Shown here in pieces: positions 1 to 10,492 of a stretch of DNA of 64,000 bases. The stretch lies in the NCBI GenBank assembly GCA_934045905.1, contig OW203767.1, positions 25,118,785 to 25,182,784 of the forward strand, written 5' to 3'. The stretch's first letter is position 1, and each line of letters opens with the position of its first letter. The translations under genes were made by a program, and so were the position numbers. Source of the stretch: Leuctra nigra. Lineage: Eukaryota; Arthropoda; Insecta; Plecoptera; Leuctridae. Below the pieces are notes generated by a model. It did not search any database. It saw only the letters and a program-made list of their open reading frames with translations, and was not told the DNA's origin.

Positions 1-445
1 TTTGACAACTTTCATACTAATCTGTGTTAAATCCAAAAGTTATTGACATTTTACGGACATTTTGCGTGTTGGCTGTCAAATTCACGGCGACTTCGACTCT
101 TCAGTTCATGGCAAGGTTGTTAGAGCAGAAACTTTCAAACGCATATGAAACTGATAATGACCGTTCAACAGTCGATCTGATATTGTGTAGACTTACTTAT
201 ATCATATGAGTGGCCCCAGGTATATTTTTTGAAGGAGATCCTGGGATTTTTGAAAATTTCAAATGGAACCGTTCAATCATAAAGGTTCAATCTATCAACT
301 TAAAACTTTGCATGGTTATTTTGTCTGTGACGAAATTCTAGAATGATTGGCTTTTAATGACATTTTCGATAGACAGAATTTCTGTTCGAGGTGTTGCGCG
401 TATCCGTGCTCGCTCATCAACGCGTTACCCAGAGCGTTTTCCTAG
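1..445 (+). mobile_element. R1 Helentron/HINE-like element, 3' part
   Basis: The right end reads GAGCGTTTTCCTAG followed by T, at 432-446, the same terminus seen in rc at 16361, 28172 and 45725. Upstream lies the GCTCATCAACGCGTTAC block, which can form a short stem with GAGCG. Bases 50-105 match in rc 9718-9770, another member. The 5' end lies off the window. No coding capacity is seen. The class is inferred from the hairpin plus CTAG end. Confidence 0.6.
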
Positions 446-1726
446 TATTGTTACTATGCAGGTTCAATCGCTTCATTGATGAAACTGAAATCGGCCACAA
501 CTAATATTATTTACTACATTTGTAAACATATTGTAATTATAATGTAAATGTAAAAATATTGTTCGTTACATTATCTGTGGATATTTTTGCACCCGAATGC
601 TGAATGATTTAAAGAGCATCTATATTTAAACATCACCGCGATGACACACTTAAAGCATCCCCACTACTAGCTGACTCTCTCGTCTCTATGAATGATGGAT
701 TGCTTCGAATCAAGCAGGCTCTGGCTTCAGCACATCGATCCCCCTCCCCCTCCACCCCCCCCCCCCACTCCCCATCACATGTATGACAGTAGCTGTATTG
801 TCAGCTGTTGCTTGAGAAGAACTGTTGCACGCAGCACGAAGATATGATGGAAGTGTTTTTACACTGAAGTTCTAAGTAAATTGCACGTTTATTAAAGTGC
901 TTTTCCATCTTTCACTGGTATTGAAGATGAGTTGTAACAACTGGGTTATGTTTACTCTATGTCATGTTACATGTAGGTAACTGGTAAATAAAATGATGTT
1001 TATTTGCAAATTTCATTTTAATCTCGGAAATATCGCGTTACTGGAAACCGGAAGTCACTGGCGTTGTACTTACGCGCGTTGAAGCGTTGAAGCTCAGCAC
1101 CGATGCACCATTTGTGACAATAAGTTAAATTACACTAGATGGTTACACAGAAGCTAGTAATGGGGCCTAGTGTGGGTTGAATCTATTTTTGCAATCACAA
1201 AAATTTTCTATTTTTGCATTTGCGTTCATAATCTTTTAAAATCTTTGAAAGGTTCGGGAACTGGGCGTTTGGGAAAATAAGGATGCTAAAACTGAGAGCC
1301 AAAACCGTTATTTATTCAAAAAGACTTACTTCCGCAGATCCCATCACATCTCCTGAAAATTGTAACAATTACTAAGAAGTTACCTACTTTATTCGTAATT
1401 CTATACCAATACCATTGACCAACTATGAAGCAGACTGAGAAAATTATACGTTTATACAGAATGTAGGTTGTCAAAACCACTTTCAAATATCAGGTAACCA
1501 CGAGAAGTACCGTTTTATTTGGCTTTTCAAAATGTAAAAGACATCAGAAATCATTTTTATGTATTCCATCTCCACCTCTTTGTGAGCTTGTAAACAGTAA
1601 TTGGGTCCAAGAAGCCATAATATTTAAAAGTGAACTCAACAAGATTGTCCCATCTTATTGACTTCTTCTCCCCCTCCAAAGAGGCCCGTACGGCATTATT
1701 CCTTTATAAACCACGGCCCCTCGGAT
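446..1726. other. Unrecognised intergenic DNA
   Basis: AT-rich sequence with no convincing exon, RNA gene or repeat family. A C-rich run lies at 740-768. A single ACCGGAAGTCACTGG at 1046-1060 resembles the composite motif of the Helitron-like family but stands alone. Confidence 0.5.
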
Positions 1727-4079
1727 CTAGTGGAGCGGTCGCTCCACCCAGCCAAGTCGTACTATACACTCACAGTCACTCAACATACCGTAAATGCCTA
1801 ATAAACTGAGGAGCAGACCAAACACTTTTACTGTAAGCAACAACATGGCATTTTCGGCCTACTGGATCTCAAAATTGGTAAATCTCACATTGTTGCGAAA
1901 TATCTTAATTTCGAGCTATGGCCCACCCAACTACATATACCAAATTTGGGAACAATAGGTTATGCCATTTGCGCGCTAGAGGACCGAGAAAACAGTGAAA
2001 TTACACCACTTTCTGATTCTGAAGATGATGATGATTCTGATGATATCACGAAACGTCGCTATCACCGCCACAGCCTAAACGGCTGAACCGATCGACCTGA
2101 AATTTTTACCACATGTGCACTTTTGGCGTCTGAGGTGCCTTTTTATAAAACCAACCGGAAGCCGCCATTTTGAAACCGGAAGTGACGTCATAACTCAAAA
2201 ACGTCTGGACCGATTAGAACGAAATTAGCGCCATTCGATTTAGATGGTCATCTATATGAAGTATCAATAAAAAAAATATTATTTTCTTATTTTCTAAACC
2301 GGAAGTGACGTCATAAATCCGCAATATTTAACTTATTTCAACAAATTATACTTAAAATACGTACATAATTAACTTACATTGTAACATAGACAATACAATT
2401 TATATATTCAAGGTAGCAGTGTTCTCGGCCGCCATTCCTGAAACCGGAAGTGACGTCATATATCTAAAACGCCTGTACCGATTGCAACTGAACTAGCTCC
2501 TGCGTATTCATTCTGCTATTTATTTGAAAAATCAATTGTGAAAAATGAATAAATAAATTAATGGTACCGGAAATGGCGGCAGGAACCACTAAATGAAACC
2601 GGAAGTGACGTCATATATTACAAACGGCATGACCGATTTTACGGAAATATAGGGATTAGGAATTCAGATGGTCGTTCATGAAGGTATCAACTAGATAAAA
2701 CTAGATTGTTTTCTTATTACCTATACCGGAATTCGGCCGCTATTTCAAAACCGGAAATGACGTCATGTATCGAAAACGGCTGGATCGATTATAACGAAAC
2801 TTAAGCTATTCTTCTTGGATAATCATTTTCATCTTATACCAAACGCAACTTTTCATAGTAACCAAATCGGTTGAGGCGTATTTTTTTAAAGAAATTAGTC
2901 CCTGCTCGGACATGTGCTACAAGCTATATGAATAAACTAACAAAAGAAGTGATATCCCAGAAAAAACACTCCGTGTAAAAATACCAGCCAAGTCTCTTTA
3001 ACTATAAAAAAAATAGAAGAAATCTAAAAATTCAGCACTGAAAAGGAGTGATATCAAAAAAGGAGCCAAGTCAACGAATTTTCAAAATTTTAATCGTACC
3101 ATTGAAATAAAAATATCAACCCCCGAGAAATACTTAAAAAAAGGACTTGGCGCATCGTTTTTTTAAAGACATTTTTCTATTCTTAAGCTTATGCCACTCA
3201 CATACTACGTAGTTCAGAAATGCCTAGAAAAATTGGGACAAAACTTTCAAATTAAATATTGAACATTCTGTAAAATATTTTAAATTTAAATATAAGTACG
3301 CAAAGAAACATAGCATTGTCTTACAAGCAATAAATACAGAACAGTTGTGTTTGTGATTGGTAGGTACCTATAGTTTTGTGGGTACATCAACATACCTACT
3401 ACAGCATTATACTTTGAACCTTCTCGCCGTGTAATTAATTGCTATTAATTAACATTTTATACCAAAAAAATTCATAAATTACATAACGTATTACTTTAGA
3501 TAAAAATCTAGTCAGTAATTATTTGAGCAGCATGGCTCAGTGCACTAGTCACTTATACAAATCTCATTGACGGCCTTCTTGTAATGAGCGCTTTCGCTAT
3601 TTCCCTCAGTCACGATATTGAGAAGTATGATTGATTAATATGACCCTAGAAATAGTGGCAATAACGAATAGACTAGGCCGCTTCCGTTTATTCGTTATTC
3701 GTTTATCCGTTTATTTCCTCTGAATATTGACAAAATACCAAAACTGCCAGTAGGTAAGAGTACTAGTTATATTAAAACGTAGTATGATTCGTCGATAATG
3801 AATGTGATATACTCAGGAAAATATACTTGTAGAGTTCTTCCTATACTTTTAGGATAGAAAAGTGTCTTTAAAAAAACGATGCGCCAAGTCCTTTTTTTAA
3901 GTATTTCTCGGGGATTGATATTTTTATTTCAATGGTACGATTAAAATTTGGAAAATTCGTTGACTTGGCTCCTTTTTTGATATCACTCCTTTTCAGTGCT
4001 GAATTTTTAGATTTCGTCTATTTTTTTTATAGTTAAAGAGACTTGGCTGGTATTTTTACACGGAGTGTTTTTTCTGGGA
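1727..4079 (-). mobile_element. Helitron-like element H1, full length
   Basis: Read on the minus strand it starts TCCCAG at 4079 and ends at 1727 with an 18-base inverted repeat, GTGGAGCGACCGCTCCAC, running into TAG. The first 1.1 kb is a foldback with arms of about 230 bp (3850-4079 and 2955-3190). The second half holds five degenerate repeats of about 120-155 bp, each with ACCGGAAGTGACGTCAT or ACCGGAAATGACGTCAT, near 2175, 2298, 2442, 2598 and 2748. A GAT microsatellite lies at 2026-2045. It has no coding capacity, so it would be non-autonomous. Confidence 0.65.
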
Positions 4080-4360
4080 TTGGATTGCCGCCAGGAAAGT
4101 TGATCAAGCACAAGGTATATAAAGTTTTCATTGCGTCCGGGGTATTCCAAGGGGTTTGTAGCGAGCAAAGCCAATCGCAGAGGCTTAACAGAAACTGGCT
4201 AGAGTGGAGATCTATGGTCCGCATAAGAGGCTGTTAATCTTTTAGTGGGTGGAATCTTTTCCGTTCTTTCAGCGCGGATATTTGGCAGGTCACAAGAGTT
4301 GGCAGCTGGATTTGGGCTGTTTGGTTTGGCACTTGGCTGGCCAGCCCAAGGAATTAAGAT

Positions 4361-4653
4361 ACATCCGAAATTTTATATACTGAACATCAATATTTAATTA
4401 TTTATGTATTAATTTATTATTGTTTATTTCTGTTAGAATAATAGATGAATAAACTGAAAATATTGAAACATTGAACATTAAATATTTTTTTACACATTTA
4501 CATCCGAAATTTTACATACTGAACATCAATATTTAATTATTTATGTATTAATTTATTATCATTTATCGTATATTTCTGTTAGATGAATAGATGAATAAAT
4601 TGAAAATATTGAAAACATTGAACATTTTAAACATTTTTTTTACACATTTACAA
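4361..4653. repeat. Tandem duplication, 139-bp unit
   Basis: Two head-to-tail copies of an AT-rich unit beginning ACATCCGAAATTTTA start at 4361 and 4500. They differ by a few substitutions and small indels. No coding potential. Confidence 0.85.
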
Positions 4654-4885
4654 CCGAGTTCGAGTTTACAACAGTTCTTCAAAACCACTAACGTACAGCG
4701 TGCTATTGATCTGTATAATCGATTTTGCGACAACCAAATTCTAACAGCTGTAACGTTTTTCCACAAAAGCTATGTTTTTCAAACTTTCAAACATAAAAAC
4801 TTAGTATATTGTTTATAGTATGTGAATTTTTCAGACCGATTTGTGCAGTAGTTTCGTCACAGCGATGTCCATCCAATGGGCTTGT
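4645..4885 (+). repeat. R2 foldback family, right-arm fragment
   Basis: Matches the right arm of the full R2 element at 46801-47612: the blocks TTGCGACAACCAAATTC, CAGCTGTAACGTTTTTCC and CAGTAGTTTCGTCACAGCG occur in the same order. The TIR end is missing. An isolated TGACGTCATTTCCGG follows at 4963-4977. Confidence 0.6.
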
Positions 4886-5604
4886 TCACGCAAAGCTCAG
4901 CATAGATGGCGCCACTATGTTACGTGCTTTAATCCGACTTTAGGCCGAGATGGGTAACAAAATGACGTCATTTCCGGCTTTGATTTCCGGTACAAATAAT
5001 TACAACACAGAGTGTTTACATTATTAAAAATGACCCAAAAATTAACAGAAAAAACAAAAAAAACCTAAAATGTACATAGTACAAAGATGTAGCCTGAAGT
5101 CGTTTCTTGTTTTCGTGTGAAAACTATTTACTGGGCAGAGATTAGAACGCGGCAAGATGACGAAAATTTGAAAATATGGAATTTATGTTGGGTCAATGAT
5201 GACATTTCGTTTTACAAAGATATTATGCACGTAGGACACTGTAATTTACATTTTTAAATGTATTTGAGATTACAACAGACTACCAAAGACTATCAAAACA
5301 TAAATTGGTCATTTAAACTCTTTAAAACTCATTTTAGTTACTACCAAAGATGTTACCCAACCGCTGGCGCCATCCCACGGACATTTTGGTTACTAAGAAA
5401 AATGTTACTAATCTCGGCCCAACGAAGCTGCCCAAGCTAATCCGATGCTAGCGATCCTGGTGAGAGCAAATGGCAGTGAACAAGCTCATTGGAGAACGGC
5501 TAGAAGCAGAAGGTGCTCCAAGTTTTACATTGCGCAGTACAGGATGCGCGAACGGTTCACAAGTTTTTATTTATATAGTGGTTACGAAAAACGATGGGTA
5601 CCGC

Positions 5605-5679
5605 TGTCCTGGTGGCGCAATGGACAGTGCATTGGCTTGCGGTGCTAGGGGTCGCCGGTTCGAAACCGGCAGAGGTCGT
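5605..5679 (+). tRNA. tRNA-Arg-like sequence, probably SINE or tRNA pseudogene
   Basis: An A-box-like GTGGCGCAATGGACAG and a B-box GGTTCGAAACC within a perfect T-arm stem (GCCGG/CCGGC) are spaced as in a tRNA. The anticodon loop reads TTGCGGT, anticodon GCG, an arginine anticodon not normally used in eukaryotes. The acceptor stem does not pair well. A T-run follows at 5682. I therefore read it as a tRNA-derived repeat rather than a working gene. Partial inverted copies of an AGAAGGTGCTCCAA block flank it at 5508-5525 and 5836-5850. Confidence 0.5.
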
Positions 5680-5904
5680 ACTTTTTTTATTTGCAATTTT
5701 CACAAGTTATAATCTGCCTAACCATAGAGTTATTTTTTTAGGTTGCCCAGCTTTAATTTTCGCCAGTTCGACTTTGTCTACCCATAGAGAGTTTTATTCC
5801 TTAGGCTGCCCAGTAAAACTTATACGCGCGCAATTGGAGCACCTTCTGTCTCTAGCCGCTCGTGCCCATTGTGCGTTTTTATTGGGCCACCCGGTATATA
5901 AAGT

Positions 5905-6460
5905 ATGAATGTATATGTATGTATGTATGTTCTTCATACATTCCTACACCCTTAGACCGATCTCAACCAAATTTGGTATGGCGATTCTGACTGATCCTGC
6001 GCACATCGTAGGGTACTTACCCCCTCCCCCAAACCACCCCTAATTGAAAAAAACACCCCAAATGAAAAAAATAAATTTACACTTTCGGCCATATGCTCCT
6101 ACACCATTGACCAATCTCAATCAATTTTTGGACACATGTACTTCGTCAACCTGCCCACATTTCAGGCTACTCACCCTCTTCCCCAAACCACCCCTAATTT
6201 AAAAAATTAAAAATATAAAATATAACTTCTACACACGCGAGCATGCGGCCATAATATTAGGCACACATTCTACGGCAAGCAGCCCACATTATAGGATCGT
6301 ACTCACCCCCTTCCCCAAACCACCCCTAATTTGAAAAATTCCAAACTTAAAATACTATTTACTTTTTCTATGCGCATGAGCATGACCATACAACGGGAAG
6401 CAGCCCACATTATAGGGTAGTACTCATCCTCTCCCCCAAACCACCCCTAAGTGGTAAATA
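5905..6460 (+). repeat. Degenerate tandem repeat with CCAAACCACCCCTAA core
   Basis: A TATG-rich start (5905-5935) is followed by four spaced repeats of a C-rich block containing CCAAACCACCCCTAA, near 6011, 6168, 6294 and 6414, with periods of about 157, 126 and 120 bp. Each is preceded by CCCACATTATAGG-type sequence. The minus strand of each block is G-rich (GGGGTGGTTTGGGG). Confidence 0.75.
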
Positions 6461-6739
6461 TTTGATGACCTTGACTTACGGGAAAAGAAACATGACTTCA
6501 GCATAAGACTTACTTCCTGGAAACCTAGCGCCAATATTACGCAGCCTCATTACTCATATCATCTAATCCAGCGGCCGAACATTTTGATGACGTTGACGAA
6601 TTCTGAATAGTAACGAGTGTTTTTATAGTTTTCGGTTCCATGCGAGCCCAGAATATTCTAGAAACATGTAACAAATAGAACATAGTATAGAACCGAGACT
6701 ATAACTGCGCCAGATGCATGGACGTGTCAGTTTGAACCC

Positions 6740-8530
6740 ACATTATAGTATATATATCCGAGACATAAAAAAAAAATTGTATGTCATATATATAATATAT
6801 CAAGATATAAGTTGACATATATATGGCATACATAGAAATTGGCACGTTTGAGATATACGGAAATATATATGCGACATATATCGCGATGCCATATTATAAA
6901 GATATATCTGGCTTATATAGCGAACCTGATATATCTGGCTTATACATCCAGCCAAATATATCTGGCTTTTATTGGTAATTTTTAATCGCTAATTAACGAT
7001 TAAACATCGTTAATACATTCAGAGACATGATTAGAGTAGTGGTAAGCAATTGCAAACAGCATTATGCATATTAAAAAGCAAAAAAGGAAAATAAAAAAAC
7101 AACCTCCAATCTGCCGGCACCCGGGATCGAACCTGCGCCCTCAGAATCACCGTTGACCGCGACCGTAGCTCGACGTTGTACTTACCTGTGCCTTAGCGCT
7201 CTGGACCTCCGGGACTGATATGAGTTCACGGCGTTCTATAAGTATATAACGTGACTCGATCATATCTACTTTATTTTTTCTATGTTTGAGATCAAATTTT
7301 GGACAATGTTCATTTTCTAACAGTTAATGTTATTAGAAAGTTACTTATACACCATCAATTATAATAAATAAATGCAAAAATTCCAATGCAACTTGCCGTA
7401 AAATATTGCTATTTACCCCAAAAAATATGTATTGATAAAGCGTCGTGCGTTCTATTTTGGGAGTTTAGGCGGGCTAAAATTAATAACGTTAACACAATTA
7501 TAATATGTCACATATATAAGATATATTCAAAATATACTGGACGTATATGAGTTCTTCTCAAAATGCGCTAAGTTTTTTTAAAGTAAATGTACATTGCATG
7601 ATTTGTATGTGAAATATATATCATATAATCTGTGACATATATGTGAAATATATGAGTTTCATTATTATATGTGGTATATATTCTACATATTAGTTCAGAT
7701 ATATTTCAAATATACGCAAAGAAGATGTATAAATTTGTGAAAAAATTGGTACTCTTTTGATATTAAATGTATATGTGAAATATATTTCATTTTTCATCAC
7801 ATACATATATGTGAAATATGAATATTATTATTATATGTGAAATATATTTCACATATTAGTTCAAATATATTTTAAATATATGTAAAGAAGATATATTAAT
7901 TTGTGAAAAAATTTTAACTTTTTTGATATAAATGTATATGTGAAATATATATAATTTTTCATCTCAGACATATATGTAAAATATGAGTTTAATTATATAT
8001 GTGAAATATATTTCACATACAAGTTCAGACATATTCTCAGTGTAACTGAAGTATATTTGTTTATATGTTTGAATGGTGATCTAATTTTATTCTTCAGATA
8101 TATATACCGTATACATGTAAAATATATAATGTCACACATATGTTAAATATGAGTATTATTATATGCGTCACATATATTTCACACATAAACTGAGATATTA
8201 TTTGGGGGTAAGGAACATATATCAGTACATATATGTAAAATGTGTTTCTGTTTTTTCTTACTTATATATTCCAGATGTATGTGAAAAATGTGTAAAATAT
8301 CTCTCATAAAGATTGGTTTAATTTCATAAAAATAAAAAAATTTGGATTTATAAACAAACATTATTATCATATTTGACTCATAAAATTGTTTAAAAGTATA
8401 TTTGTATATAATTCTTTAAAAACATCCGATATATATTACATATATTCAGTAATATATTTCCTTCATAAGCAGAAACTCACATATATCTGCCTTACTTTCG
8501 AATCTCTTCACATATATCTCAAATTTAAGT
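6740..8530. repeat. AT-rich tandem region built on TATATGTGAAATATAT
   Basis: Long stretch of variants of ATATGTGAAATATAT and its complement ATTTCACATAT. From 7600 to 8240 it forms loose units of about 150-190 bp that include GTAAAGAAGATATAT and TTTGTGAAAAAATT. A second short repeat, ATATATCTGGCTTATA, occurs three times at 6900-6970. It is interrupted by a tRNA-like sequence at 7095-7225. Open frames here are low complexity and are not called as genes. Confidence 0.75.
7095..7225 (-). repeat. tRNA-derived SINE-like sequence
   Basis: On the minus strand a B-box GGTTCGATCCC sits near 7130 with an A-box-like GAGCGCTAAGGCAC about 70 bases upstream, then a T-rich tail toward lower coordinates. The box spacing is longer than in a simple tRNA. 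It is more GC-rich than the AT repeat around it. Could also be a tRNA pseudogene with inserted bases. Confidence 0.5.
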
Positions 8531-8609
8531 CAGATATACATCGTTCGGTGTGGGAATTGCGAGAGCGCCGTCAGCATGTCAAGTGTGAAACTATCTCCCG
8601 GGGTTTCTG

Positions 8610-8672
8610 CTTTTATGTCCAAACCACTCCCCACTCCCCACCAGCACGAGCAACGCCGGGCAGGTCAGCTAG
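8610..8672 (+). mobile_element. Possible Helitron-type 3' end
   Basis: CACGAGCAACGCCGGGC then GGTCAGCTAG followed by T. The CTAG|T terminus fits the Helitron rule, but a clear hairpin is not seen and the 5' end is not identified; it might lie near 5900, enclosing the tandem repeats. Could instead be the end of another repeat class. Confidence 0.3.
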
Positions 8673-9247
8673 TTATAAATTAAAAAATACAGGGATTTAA
8701 ATCACAAAATAGACCATTTTATAAGTGCCAATATGAGCAACATAATTTAAGAAAAATTATCCAAACAGACTGTTACTTGCCGTTCCGTATAAAAGAGCTT
8801 ATTTCTAACACATTGCTTACCTAACCTAACACATTGTATCTATATAGATAAAAATGAAATAAATATTTCATAAACATGATTTCAATTATCTTCCAACCAA
8901 TATATTTCTACAATCAAGCAGACATTTCATCGGTCTACTATACTTTGCTCAGCCTTTGAAAGGATTGGAAGTAAGACTGTATGTTAAAACTCTTATAAAC
9001 AATAAATACCTATACCTACCTATTAACTACATCTTCAAAAAATAAAATAAACCCTAAGTATAACCTCGCATTTATTGCTTTAACTATATGTAACCTCAAA
9101 GAAATAATTATTACGTATTCTAACAATAATAAGAGACAGCTGCTTGCTTCCGAGTGTTTTGAAATGGGCGTATCGAGCGGCTGCAACGGAATCCTCGAAC
9201 CTACAATGCTATTTATATGGGAAAACACGTTTTTTTTTATTTGTGAA
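8673..9247. other. Unrecognised AT-rich DNA
   Basis: No exon, RNA gene or known repeat end is seen. Short open frames overlap the neighbouring repeat and show no conserved motif. Confidence 0.4.
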
Positions 9248-9338
9248 CGGATCTTTCTCAAAAACTATACAGGTTGAGATGAAGGTGTGTGCAAAATTTC
9301 AGATCGATACGTTGACCGGTGCGACCAGGGTTGAACAA

Positions 9339-9387
<49 letters not shown>

Positions 9388-9448
9388 ACACACAAAAAAA
9401 CAGAGAAAGTGTCCAAAAGAGCCGAATGGAGACGCTCGCTACGCTCGC
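9248..9448 (-). mobile_element. R1 element fragment with (AC)n
   Basis: Contains the R1 block AAATTTCAGATCGATACG, an AC microsatellite of about 50 bp at 9342-9396, then GAGAAAGTG and the terminal block GCTCGCTACGCTCGCTCA. The microsatellite lies where other members carry AAAC, poly-A or AGAC. Confidence 0.7.
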
Positions 9449-9654
9449 TCAATAATAATTCCATAATACCTACGTACCTAAATACTGAAATAAATACACA
9501 TGAGTGTGTATCATGTTGCAATGACTTGCAATAACTGTTGCAATAACTTGCAATGAGAAGCAAATTCAGCTATTTTTTATATAATTTAGTGGATCGTGCT
9601 TCTAGATTTCAGTTGTTTTAGGTATATTATTGCCGGCTTTTAAGGAATTATGGT

Positions 9655-10249
9655 TCGAGGTTTTGCACGTATCCGTGCTCGCTTATCAACGCGTTACACA
9701 GAGCGTTTTCCTCAACTGTAGATTCGAAGTCGCCGTGAATTTGACAGCCAACACGCAAAATGTCCCTAAAATGACAAAAACTTTTCAAAATAACGACAGA
9801 TTAGAGTGAAAATTGGCAAAAATACCTTAAATGTTGGTACCAATGACCATGCGAAGTTTTTAGTTGGTCGGTCAATCGGTTCCAGTTTAAATTTCAAAAA
9901 TCACAGGAAAAATGGTTTCAAATTTGAACCAATTGGAGGATTTGGTTGAATTTTTTTTTGATTGGGTACAATGTTGGTTGCAATGACTTTGCTAAATTTC
10001 AAATTGATCGAACCAACCAATCGAAAGATAATTTTTATAAAATTTGAACCAATCACAGGATCTCGTTCAGAAAAGATCCCAGGGATCGCATAGATTACGT
10101 TAGTATGTGTACAAAATTTCAGATCGATTGGTTGTGCGGTTTGACCTGGGCAGTGCAGGCAAAAAAAAACAAACAAACAAACAAACAAAAAAAAACACAC
10201 AGAGAAAGTGCCATAAGAGTACCGTGGTGACGCTCGCTACGCTCGCTCA
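9655..10249 (-). mobile_element. R1 element, rearranged copy with (AAAC)n
   Basis: From 9718 it runs through the standard R1 interior (AATGTTGGTACCAATGACC, ACCAACCAATCGAAAGATAA) to GCTCGCTACGCTCGCTCA at 10232-10249, with an AAAC microsatellite at 10158-10190. The first 60 bases (9655-9713) are an R1 3' end in the opposite direction, so the left end is a head-on junction of two fragments. Confidence 0.7.
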
Positions 10250-10361
10250 ACTATTATGGCCATACCGCATGAGTTGTTTAATCTTCTTATTATTTCACGT
10301 ATTCGGTGATAACTAGATAATAAATAACATAATATCAACAGAACTCTTTTCTTCTCTTTAA

Positions 10362-10492
10362 CACCATTCGGTATCAACTGGAACCCTCTTCTTCAGCACC
10401 AGATTCAGATCTTCAGTATCAGCGTCTATCAACTCCAATGACGGCAATCACTATCTAGGTACTTGTCCAGTTCAGGGTCAGGTAAGTCCATA
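10362..10492 (-). other. 3' flank module of receptor copy A
   Basis: Matches sequence downstream of the other receptor copies (37371-37450, 37695-37760, 49195-49345, 59880-59935). Shared core on the plus strand: CTTCTTCAGCACCAGATTCA. Read on the minus strand it encodes a conserved peptide with LNLVLKKRVPVDTE. Here it is cut off from copy A by the nested Helitron-like insertion. Probably 3' UTR or flanking DNA; function unknown. Confidence 0.6.

Noticed and set aside
24..209. 61-codon open frame at the left edge
   Set aside because: Lies within the R1 repeat and has no recognisable motif.
5445..5908. Overlapping open frames over the tRNA-like sequence
   Set aside because: They follow repeat sequence and the tRNA-like region; no protein motif.
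8179..8700. Open frames in the AT repeat
   Set aside because: Composition of Ile, Tyr, Lys, Phe from TATATGTGAAATAT repeats.
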